DNA from: CAJXZP01 sp041563475
GTDB lineage: Bacteria > Bacteroidota > Bacteroidia > Flavobacteriales_G > Salibacteraceae
Direction of reading: 5' to 3'
Length of the DNA: 43,205 bases
Assembly: GCA_041563475.1 (NCBI GenBank)
Contig: JBFFMY010000022.1
Span: 1-43,205 of the forward strand
The notes beneath the pieces were generated by a model that did not search any database, had not been told where the DNA came from, and saw nothing but the letters and a program-made list of their open reading frames with translations. The position numbers and the translations under genes were made by a program. Positions 31,327 through 41,800 of the stretch are shown piece by piece (within the stretch, counting starts at the first letter, position 1; every line of letters begins with the position of its first letter).

Positions 31327-34300
31327 ATGAAAAAATTGTATCGCTCGTTAATCGTTTTAGCCCTAGTTTTCGTAGGGTTTGTTCAAAATGCTAATGCATC
31401 CCATATTTCTGGTGTGGATTTTAGTTATACCTGTGTGGGTCAAGATTCTTTCTTGGTAACATTCAATGTATTCAGAGATTGTAGTGGGGTAGGTCTAGGG
31501 TCAACCGCATTTGTTAGCTTTACTAGCACATGTGGTGGCTCGGTTTCCGCCAGTTTAACGCTACAAAATGGTTCTACGGGTACTGAGGTTTCTCAGCTTT
31601 GCGCAACCAGTATCGTGAATTCCACATGTAATGGGGGTACTTTACCTGGTATGCAGCAATATATATATACGGGCATTGTGGTTCTTGCACCAAGTTGTAA
31701 CACTTGGAGTATGAGTTGGACTTCCTGCTGTAGGAATCCTGGTGTAATTAATATTGTTAATCCATCATCTCAAAGCATGTGGGTGGATGCAACCATGAAT
31801 AGTGGTACGGATAGTTGCAATAGCTCTCCAGTATTTAATGCGCAACCAATTCCTTATGTATGTTTAAATCAAATTGTAAATTACAATTTTGGGGTAACCG
31901 AACCAGATGGCGATAGTATTGTATATTCTTTTGTTACTCCTTTTGGTAATAATGGTACATCTCCAATTCCTTTTGCCGCAGGATATACATTTAATGTTCC
32001 AATTCCTGGAATTACATTAAATGCCTCCACTGGACAATTAACATTTACACCGACAACTCTAGGTAATTTTGTCTTAGCCGTTAAAGCATGTGAATATGAA
32101 TATGGTACGGGATTATTATTAGGATGTGTTACACGTGATATCCAATTTGTGGTTATTAACTGTGCGAATACGCAACCTGCAGCACCACCAGGAGGTATGT
32201 CAAACTTCCAAGGAACTGGAGTTCAAATTGGACCAGACTCTGTTGAGGTATGTGTAGGTAATTACTTTTCGTTTGATTTAGTCTTTACAGATGCAAACGT
32301 CTTGGATTCGATTACTTTATTTTCAAATATTACTGCGGTATTGCCGGGAGCTACTGTTACCACTACAAATGGTAATCCAGCAACAATAACGGTTTCTTGG
32401 ATTGCTCAGCCAGGTACTGCACCATTTAATTCGTTTACCGTAACAGGTATTGATGATGCGTGTCCGACTCCGGGTATTGCCGTTGCCTCTTATAACGTAA
32501 TTGTGGTACCATCCACTTATGCTGGTCCAGATTTGACTATATGTCAGGGCACACAATGGGCTCAATTAGGAGCAACAGGTGGATCTTTGTTTACATGGAA
32601 CGTTCTTTCTGGTTCCGCTATTGATACGGTTCCGTCTTCACCTACCTATAATATGACATGTAAAAACTGTCAATATCCACAAGCTTCACCAAATGTTACA
32701 ACCACATATATTGTGACTTCTAACCTTTCGGGTACTTGTGTAAACGTAGATACAGTAGTTGTTAATGTGGCACCAAACTTTAACTTAACGATGCCAAATG
32801 ATACGTTAATTTGTTCTGTGGATGATTATCCTTTAGTACTTACTACTAGTGAGCCGTCATTCACATACGCATATAAATGGAAGCCTTCAGCAACATTAGA
32901 TTTTGATACTGTTGCTACTCCGTTAGCAAACCCATCAGACCCAACAGTATATACGGTTACTATGACTTCTGCCGGAGGATGTAAAAAAATAGGCTCGGTG
33001 TTTATTGATTTATCACCACCTTTCCCAGGAAACATGCAAATTACCGGAGACACTATTCTTTGTGTGGGACAAACTACACAATTGAATGTTGATTTTGGAA
33101 CTGTTGATGTAGGGAGTTGTGGTCCAACCACACAAAGTTGCTTGGGAGTTGTTCAAGATGCTACTTTAGGATCTGGAACTGCTACAAATAGTTCTACAGC
33201 TTATCCAGCGGTTTATGGTGGTCAACATTACGGTGCAAAACATGAAATTTTATATAGAGCGAATGAACTATCCAATATGGGTATGGGCTCAGGTGGTTTG
33301 ATTAATTCTATTGCTTTTTATATTAATACTTTAAGTAGTGTTCCTGCATACACTGACTTTATTATTAGAGTTGGTTGTACATCTGAGGTTGATTTAAGTG
33401 GTGGCTGGTTAAATCCATATAACATGACTACTGTGTATTCAAACCCTTCTTATACTCCAAACACGGGATGGAACGTTCATAATTTTTCTACTTCTTTTAA
33501 ATGGGACGGCACATCAAGTTTAGTATTTGAAATTTGTTTTAATAATTTTGGTAATGCAAATAATTCAGTGATGCCATATACGGCTACGGGTTACCAATCT
33601 GTTCTTTACCAAGTAGGAAATAATAGCAGTATTTGTGGCACTTATTCTCCTGCCGGAGGAGGCGCAACCTTGTCAAACAAGCGCCCAAATACCAAGTTTA
33701 ACTTCTGTTCTGGAGTGGATCCAAATGCGTTGAACTTTACATGGTCTCCAACGAATGGCTTGAGTAATGGAATTATTCCAAATCCTGTGGCTGGACCAAC
33801 AGTAAGCACTAACTATCAATTAATCGTTTCAGATACGTTTGGTGGTTGTTCAGATACATTGAATCATTTTATTGATATTGTAACGCAGTTTAATGCAGGG
33901 TTCGTTTTTAATGACCCATATTGTGTAAGTGCTTCACCTGATACTGCATTTGTATTTACGGGTAATGGATATTTTACGGGTACCGGAGTAGATTCTGCTG
34001 GTGTATTTTCTCCAGGAATTGCAGGTGTAGGCGTTCATCCTGTTACGTATCATATTCCAGTTCCAACATTGTGTGCAAATGATTCCACAATTGATGTAAC
34101 TGTAATTCCACTTCCGGATGCATCATTTCAATACCAGGAGGTTTGTATCGGTGGAGATACCGTTACTTTGACTCCAGTAAATACAGGTGGTGTATTTTCA
34201 GGACCAGGTGTAATTGATGGCATTAATGGAATTTTTGATCCAACTGGATTATCTGCAGGAACGTATCCTGTAGCCTATACCTTGACTCAGCCATGTTTTA

Positions 34301-35757
34301 ATTCGGATACTATTGGAGTTAAAGTGATTGAGCCATATACATTTACATGGCAGAAAAACTTCATTGAAGTATGTCAAGATAATACCGTTAATTTAAGTTC
34401 AAATTATATCCTGTCAAATAATCCTAACCAAGGGAATGGTCCAATTTTGGCCATTTGGTCAGATTTGAATAACTATGTGGATAGTGCTACTGGAGTGTTT
34501 GATGCAACAGGAGTTCCAAATGGAGATTATATCATTACTTTAACAGTTGCAGGAATGGATGGGTCATGTGGATCGTCAAAAACAATGACTGTTCGAGTTC
34601 TTAAAATTGATTATCCAACATTCCCTGATGGGCTGGTATATTGTGACAATGAAAAGAACGCAATTGTGCAAGTTGCACCATGGTTGTTTGGCGCTGGAAC
34701 AGTTTATACACAAACACCTCTAGGATCTTTAGGGCCTAATGATACTTTAGATATTGTAGCGTTTGGATCAAATGGTAAATTTGATGCAACAAAAGCACCT
34801 TTTGGATCTTGGGAGTTAACAGTGAGTTACACGAACTTAAATGGTTGTACTGGAGTAACTACGGATACGATTTATGTATTAGAAACTCCAGAAGCTCCTT
34901 CACCAAATGAGGCGGCATATTGCGAAGGTGAGGACATATACCTTACTGCAACGGGTACTTACCCAGATAGCATGTATTGGTATAACGATATAAATTTAAA
35001 TGATACCGTTGGTGTAGGTTCTCCTACCTATTGGGGTGTAGCTCCTGATCCAGCAAATGGACCAGTATACGTTTGGGTAACACAAAATAACTGGGAGTGT
35101 ATTTCTCCAAAAGTGAAATATCAATTACCAATTAAAGTGGCACCGAATGCGGATTTCACAATGACATATACAGACACCAATGGTGTAGTGCAATACAATA
35201 TTCCACACACGCAATCTCCGATTTATGGATTCAATCCTTTCTCAGTGAATTTTGCCGCATCTAATGCTACAGCAGGTGCTGATTCAGTATGGTGGAATCA
35301 TCATGCGGAAGAAGGAATTAACTCGAGTTGGGTTAATGATGGGAATAATCATGCTGCTGGATTTACATATACTGTGGCCAACTTGATTGAGGATGGCGCG
35401 GTAGGAACACCGTATATTACACGTATGATTATTACAAATGAATTCGGATGTACGGACACTTCAGAAGCTTTAATCTGGAATATTGGTACAGAAGGATACT
35501 ATAATATTTTCACACCAAATGGTGATGGTGTGAATGATGTTTTCCGTGTGGATAACACTTCTTTAAAAACATTTAAAGTAGAAATCTTTAACCGTTGGGG
35601 AGCGAAAGTTTACGAATGGGAAAATGATTATACTCGTGGTTGGGATGGCGGAGATAGCCCAGAAGGAGTTTATTATTGGACTTTAATTGGGGTTTACCAA
35701 GATGGTACAGAATTCCAAAAGCAAGGTTCGGTTACTTTGACGGGTAGGAATAAATAA
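31327..35757 (+). CDS. Giant type IX-secreted protein with gliding-associated C-terminal domain
   Basis: A 1476-aa cell-surface protein. The signal peptide covers about 1-24 (ends QNANA). The N-terminal domain (about 25-280) opens SHISGVDFSYTC and has RDCSG, TSCCRN and TEPDGDSIVYSF. Next come Ig-like/PKD-like segments, a jelly-roll-like domain at about 590-800 (ANELSNMGMGSGG, GWNVHNFSTSFKWDGTSSLVFEICFNN), more Cys-containing Ig-like segments, and the type B sorting domain at the C-terminus (FTPNGDGVNDVF, FNRWGAKVYEW, GVYYWTL). It would be exported by the type IX system and is probably an adhesin or surface scaffold. The order matches the next gene, its paralogue. Confidence 0.9.
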   Translation: MKKLYRSLIVLALVFVGFVQNANASHISGVDFSYTCVGQDSFLVTFNVFRDCSGVGLGSTAFVSFTSTCGGSVSASLTLQNGSTGTEVSQLCATSIVNSTCNGGTLPGMQQYIYTGIVVLAPSCNTWSMSWTSCCRNPGVINIVNPSSQSMWVDATMNSGTDSCNSSPVFNAQPIPYVCLNQIVNYNFGVTEPDGDSIVYSFVTPFGNNGTSPIPFAAGYTFNVPIPGITLNASTGQLTFTPTTLGNFVLAVKACEYEYGTGLLLGCVTRDIQFVVINCANTQPAAPPGGMSNFQGTGVQIGPDSVEVCVGNYFSFDLVFTDANVLDSITLFSNITAVLPGATVTTTNGNPATITVSWIAQPGTAPFNSFTVTGIDDACPTPGIAVASYNVIVVPSTYAGPDLTICQGTQWAQLGATGGSLFTWNVLSGSAIDTVPSSPTYNMTCKNCQYPQASPNVTTTYIVTSNLSGTCVNVDTVVVNVAPNFNLTMPNDTLICSVDDYPLVLTTSEPSFTYAYKWKPSATLDFDTVATPLANPSDPTVYTVTMTSAGGCKKIGSVFIDLSPPFPGNMQITGDTILCVGQTTQLNVDFGTVDVGSCGPTTQSCLGVVQDATLGSGTATNSSTAYPAVYGGQHYGAKHEILYRANELSNMGMGSGGLINSIAFYINTLSSVPAYTDFIIRVGCTSEVDLSGGWLNPYNMTTVYSNPSYTPNTGWNVHNFSTSFKWDGTSSLVFEICFNNFGNANNSVMPYTATGYQSVLYQVGNNSSICGTYSPAGGGATLSNKRPNTKFNFCSGVDPNALNFTWSPTNGLSNGIIPNPVAGPTVSTNYQLIVSDTFGGCSDTLNHFIDIVTQFNAGFVFNDPYCVSASPDTAFVFTGNGYFTGTGVDSAGVFSPGIAGVGVHPVTYHIPVPTLCANDSTIDVTVIPLPDASFQYQEVCIGGDTVTLTPVNTGGVFSGPGVIDGINGIFDPTGLSAGTYPVAYTLTQPCFNSDTIGVKVIEPYTFTWQKNFIEVCQDNTVNLSSNYILSNNPNQGNGPILAIWSDLNNYVDSATGVFDATGVPNGDYIITLTVAGMDGSCGSSKTMTVRVLKIDYPTFPDGLVYCDNEKNAIVQVAPWLFGAGTVYTQTPLGSLGPNDTLDIVAFGSNGKFDATKAPFGSWELTVSYTNLNGCTGVTTDTIYVLETPEAPSPNEAAYCEGEDIYLTATGTYPDSMYWYNDINLNDTVGVGSPTYWGVAPDPANGPVYVWVTQNNWECISPKVKYQLPIKVAPNADFTMTYTDTNGVVQYNIPHTQSPIYGFNPFSVNFAASNATAGADSVWWNHHAEEGINSSWVNDGNNHAAGFTYTVANLIEDGAVGTPYITRMIITNEFGCTDTSEALIWNIGTEGYYNIFTPNGDGVNDVFRVDNTSLKTFKVEIFNRWGAKVYEWENDYTRGWDGGDSPEGVYYWTLIGVYQDGTEFQKQGSVTLTGRNK

Positions 35758-35810
35758 AGTTTAAAACAAAAAGCAACCGAGAGTTGGTTGCTGCGTTATA
35801 ATTTTGGGAG

Positions 35811-35834
35811 TCAGGATAACACTAGTTATCCTGA
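35811..35834 (+). terminator. Hairpin between the two giant genes
   Basis: TCAGGATAAC (35811-35820) and GTTATCCTGA (35825-35834) form a perfect 10-bp stem with a 4-nt loop, followed by TTTCGCGTTT. A second weaker hairpin is at 35772-35792 (AGCAACC/GGTTGCT). Confidence 0.65.
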
Positions 35835-35869
35835 TTTCGCGTTTAATATGGATGTATAACTGTATACTC

Positions 35870-38800
35870 ATGAATAGTTCACAAAAAATATTTTTATCGT
35901 TGGCAATCAGTGTTTTAGCCTTATTGCCATTTTCACTTGAAGCCTCTCACTTAACGGGTGCTGATTTACAATACATGTGTATTGGTAGAGGTGCGCAGGA
36001 TACCATGCTTTTGCGGGTCAATATATTTAGAGATTGCGCGGGTATTTCTGCCCCAACGACAATTTCTGTCCCTATTGTGAATTCTTGTGGGGTTACAGTT
36101 ACGCAAACGCTCAGTTTAACTGCCGTTGCAGGTATTGAGGTGTCATTTTTATGTGGGCCGCTACTTGCATCAAGTACATGTAATGGGGGTTCATTACCTG
36201 GAATGGAAATTTACACGTACGAAGCCACATATATTTTACCTCCATCGTGTAATGGTTCTCTCCAAGCAAGTGCAACAGGTGGAACCCCTGGGTTTAATTA
36301 TTCTTGGCCCATGGGTCTTACCGGTTCTGATATTGATATGTTATGCGCAGGTGCTTACACTGTAACTATTCAGGACAATAATGGATGTATAATTAATGAT
36401 ACCCATCAATTATCGGATATTACAAATTTGTATTTAACACCTACGGTATCCACTATTTCGTGTAACGGGTTATGTGATGGAAGTATTTCTGTTGCGGCAA
36501 CAAATGGAACGGCCCCTTTAGTTTATAATTGGCAAGATGGTGCTTCGGGAAATTCACGAACAAATTTATGTCCAGGAATTTATTCTGTAACCGTTATGGA
36601 TGCCGATGGTAGTCAATTTGCTTATTGGGTGAATTTGGAAAACCCGGCCCCAATTTTCATAAATTTTAATATTCAAGATGAAACTTGCGCAGGAGCATGT
36701 GATGGAATTATTCGGACGAATATTTCTGGAGGGAAAGCTCCATATACGTACTCTTGGACAGGAGGTTTAACTGGAAATTTATCTTCGTCTTTATGTCCCG
36801 GTTCATTTACACTAACCGTTACGGATGCGAATGGTTGTACGGCAACGGGTACTGCAGTTGTCTCAGGTCAAGCTCCAGTGGTTTCTTCTTACACTTTAAA
36901 TAGTGGAATTTTATGTTATGGAGCATCAAATGCCTCGGTTACAGTATCGGCAATAGGCGGGACTTCCCCATATGTTTTCGATTGGGACAATGGATACACC
37001 GGAACCACTCAAGTTGGTTTAAGCGCTGGAACTTATACCGTAAGTGCCACGGATGCAAATGGATGTATAGATATCCAAAACTTTGTAATTACGCAACCTA
37101 CAATTATTGTATCTAACCCAACAATAACAAATTCAGCCTGTTTAGGTTCTACAGGTGTAATTAATTTAGCTCCTTCAGGTGGAGTTGGCCCGTATTCTTA
37201 TACATGGGGAATTTTACCAAATCCTGGGAACGTTAATAGTGTAACCAATTTGGCTGCGGGCAGTTATACAGTAACAATTTCCGATGCAAATGGATGTAGT
37301 ATTACTGAAGCAATAGCCGTTTCGAATACAGGAGGGGCATCCTCTTCTGGAGCAGTAGTATCGCAACCGACATGTTATGGAAATTCGGATGGAAGTATTT
37401 CACTAACACCAATTGGCGGTACCGCTCCATACACTTTTTTGTGGAGTAATGCTTCAACCGCATCTTCAATAACCGCCTTAGCTGGTGGTAATTATGTGGT
37501 TACAATTACTGATAATGCGGGTTGTATGCGCGTTGAGGTATTTCCTATTGTAAATCCAGATTCAATAAAGATCGCAGTGACCTCTATCAACCCTTTGTGT
37601 TTTGGAACGTGTGACGGAGCTATTTCAATTGTGCCTTCTGGTGGAAATGGTGCCTATAATGTTGCATGGAGTAACGGAGGAACAGGATTGTCTCAAACTA
37701 ATTTGTGTTCTGGTTCATATTCTGTTACGGTTACCGATGGTAATGGGTGCGTAGATTCAGTAACTAATATTGTTCTTACAGACCCGTTAGTTTTAACCGA
37801 TTCTATTGCAGTAATAAACCCAATTTTATGTAATGGTAAATGTATTGGGCAATTAAAATCATTTCCATCGGGAGGAACGGCTCCGTATACCTACGTATGG
37901 AATACTGGATCAACCTTATCAGATATTTATGATTTATGTAATGGAACCTATACTGTAACAGTAACTGACGCCAATGGATGTACGGTTATTGATACAATGG
38001 TATTAACGCAACCAGCTGCTATTGTTCCAACTATTTCTCAGTTATCAGCCCCTGGATGTACTGGTTTATGGTCTGGTGGTTGGGGAAGTTGTTGCCGACC
38101 TGCAGGTGCTGTAAATACCCCTAGCGCCAACTTTTACTCCGATTTTAGAATGAACCTATCTATGGAACAAGGAGGGTGTAATAGTGGTGTTCAATTTGAG
38201 GATGACCCAAGTGCTCACCCACTTCGATATGTTTGTTTGAATGATACTTTATGTTACAATTTTGGAGCTACGGAACCAGATGGAGATAGTTTAATATTTG
38301 AGCTTATACCCGCGAAGGAAAGTGCAACTGGAGTGGCTACCTATAATACGGTAGGAACGATTGTATATTCAGGTTCTAATCCTATAAACGGAATAACTTT
38401 AAACCCAAGCACCGGTGAAATTTGCTTTGTTGCAAGTCCTGTGGGACGATTTGTCGTGGCTATTAAAGTAACAGAATATGATCCTGTTACAGGATTGTAT
38501 AAAGGTGAAAATATGCGTGATATTTTGTTTATTGTCCAATCTTGTTTGCCAAATGCAGCGCCAGTAGGATCAAGTATTCAAAATTTCTCAGGGTCTGGTG
38601 GCGCTACACTATCAGCTCCGAATGAAATTAGTATGTGTGAAGGTGATGATTTTTGTATGGAATTAACTTTCATCGACTCAAATTATGCGGTGGATACAAA
38701 CATGTTTATTTTTTCTAATGTTACGGATTTATTAGTGGGGCCAAACCCAACGGATACCGCAACTATTACAAATACGGCAGTGGATACCATTGTGACTAAT

Positions 38801-41800
38801 GGAGATACTGTTTTAAGAATTGTAACTACAATATGCTGGACAGCACCTGCCTTAAGCGGTGGCGTCTATAATTTTTATGTAGGGGTGAATGATGATCACT
38901 GTACAGTTCCTAAAGATTTCTTTAGGGCCATTACTGTCAATGTCATAGGAAGTACTGTGGCTTGGCCGGATCAAACAATTTGCGGAAATCAGAACGCTCA
39001 AATTTTTGCGGCTGGAGGGTCCTCTTTTTCTTGGCAGTCTATTTCAGGTGACCCAGTCCAGGTAGGGGTTAATTTCAGTTGTGATTCGTGTGCAGCTCCT
39101 ATTGCATTTCCATCCCAAACAACGGTTTATGTTGTAACGAGTAATATTAGTTCCATTTGTCAAAACATGGATACGGTAACCATTACCGTTGCACCAGATT
39201 ACCAAGTTATAGCATCGCCAGATACCATTTTATGTAACTTGGATACTGTTCAGTTAACTGCTACAGCTACAATACCTGGAACGTTTACCTATCAATGGAA
39301 TAATGCAACTTCCCTTTCTGACCCAACCATTTACAATCCGGTTGCTGTGCCACCAGGATCTACAATTTATTCGGTAACAATGACTTCTGTGGATGGGTGT
39401 CAGAAAAACTCAACGGCTAATATTTTTATTACCCCACCATTTCCATTGGTAAACCCCATCGCTGTGGATACAGTATTATGTGATGTTGGAGATACAACGC
39501 AATTAGGAATTGAATTTTTGGTTGCAAATTCAAATGCGTGCGGAGGCAGTTACTCTCAATGTCTGAGCACAACCAACTATACCATTTTAGGAACAGGAAC
39601 ATCATCCAATTCATCCACTTCGTATTCTCCTGCTCCGTTTGGCAATTATCGCAAGACAGCAAGACAGCAATATATGGTTAAAGCTTCTGAATTAAATGCG
39701 ATGGGCTTAAGCGCGGGAATGATAACTGAAATAGGCTTTAATGTTGCCTCAATTAACGGGAACACCTCTTATCAGGATTATGAGGTAAAAATGGGATGTA
39801 CAACAGATACGTTTATGTCTGGTGCATTTAAACCAGTACCAACGGTTGTTTTCCCTGCGGGAACCATTGTTTTATCAACAGGATGGAATATGATTGTATT
39901 AACCACCCCGTACATTTGGGATGGAACATCGAGTTTACTTATTGATGTTTGTTTTGATATGTTAAACTTTGCTTCAACCTCCAATAGCTCAACCTATTAT
40001 AATTCTCCTGGATTTACATGTACGGTAGGTTATAACAATAACTTTACCCTAGCATGTGGTAATGCATCTGTTAACACTTCTGGATTTGCACGTCCGAATA
40101 TAAGATTTGGTTTCTGTGCTGGTGCAGATCCAAATGCGTATTTGTATTCATGGTATCCAAATTACAATATTTCTAATACAACCATTGCAGATCCATTTGT
40201 TTGGCCAGACTCCACACACACGTATTCCATTATTGTAAATGACACATTTGGAGTTTGTAGCGATACGGCTGACATTACAATTTATGTAGGTGAATTGGAT
40301 GCAGGTCCTGACACTATTTTATGTGAAGGTGATTCAACATTGTTGAACCCATTTGTAACAACTATTTGTTCAAATGGAACGGAGACATATTCATGGTCGC
40401 CAACTACAGGGTTAAGTGATCCAAATATCATGAATCCAATGGCTACAGTATTTACAACAACTACGTATGTATTAACGTATTCGAATTCGTGCGGATGTAC
40501 TTTGATGGATAGTGTGACTATAGAGGTTAATCCATTTGGAAATCCAAATCCAATTTTAACTCATCCTACCTGTGGGTTGGCTGATGGGGAAATACTCCTG
40601 CAAAGTGTTGGGGGTTCGGCCCCATATACATTTAGTATAGATACGGGAAATACCTTTGTTCCAACCAATTTATTTACAGGATTGGCTATGGGTGGTTATG
40701 CTATGCAAATTATGGATAGTAATGGGTGTTTGTCTCCAATGCTAATTGATACATTGATTAACCCAGGAACACCTGTAGTAGATAGTATTGTTTTAACTGA
40801 TCCAAGTTGTTTTGGGTTTACGGATGGTCAAATTGCTATTTATGCCAGTGGAGGCACTCCTCCGTTAAGATATAGTATTGACAATGCTACATTTACATTT
40901 AATAGTACGTTCTCCGGTTTACCAGCAAATACATATACCGTGGTAGTACGTGATGATAGTTTGTGCGCAACATTCCCACAAACCGTTATTTTAGAGAGTA
41001 ACACGCAACTTTTCCTAGATTCAATTTTGCATAACGATTTGCTTTGTTATCAAGATTCTTCCGGGTGGATTGAGGTATTTGGTCATGGTGGAACAAGTCC
41101 ACTTTCGTATACCATTTCAAATGGAATTACGTATAGTCAAAACGCATTGTTTACAGGATTGTCTGTCGGTTCATATCCTGTAATTGTTAAAGATTCAATT
41201 GGATGTACAACCAATATGCAAATTCAAAATATTGGCCAACCTGCCCCTTTAGTAGCCACAGTAAATCCGGTTAATGATACATGCTTTAATGCATGTGGAG
41301 GGTATGCAACCGTAATTGTTTCAGGCGGGACACCACCGTACAACCATTCATGGAAAAAGGGTATTAATGTAGTCGGTACAAATTCCCCAGCAGTTTATGG
41401 TTTATGCGCTGGAACGGATTATGAGTATAAAGTGGTAGATTCAAATAATTGTGAGTTATTCAAACCATTTATTGTTTCTCAACCAGATGAATTGATAGCT
41501 TCTTTTGTACCAACAAATATTTCATGTTTCGGAGCAAATGATGGTAGAATTGTAGTTTCTGCAATTGGCGGTACGGCACCTTATTTGTTTAGTATTGATG
41601 GTGGAGTTACCTTCACTAGCAACCCGACATTTACGGGGTTATTACCTGGTACATACAATATTATGGTGGCCGATTCTGCAAGTAGATGTGATGCTGTAAA
41701 TACGGCTATTATTACGGAACCATCAGAAATCACATTAACTACAAATATCACGGAGAAAAAATTATGTGTTGCAGGTTGTACTCAATTAGTTGCAACCGCA

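Noticed and set aside
32323..33131. Minus-strand open frames inside the giant secreted protein genes
   Set aside because: They are antisense shadows of long, clearly coding repeat domains.
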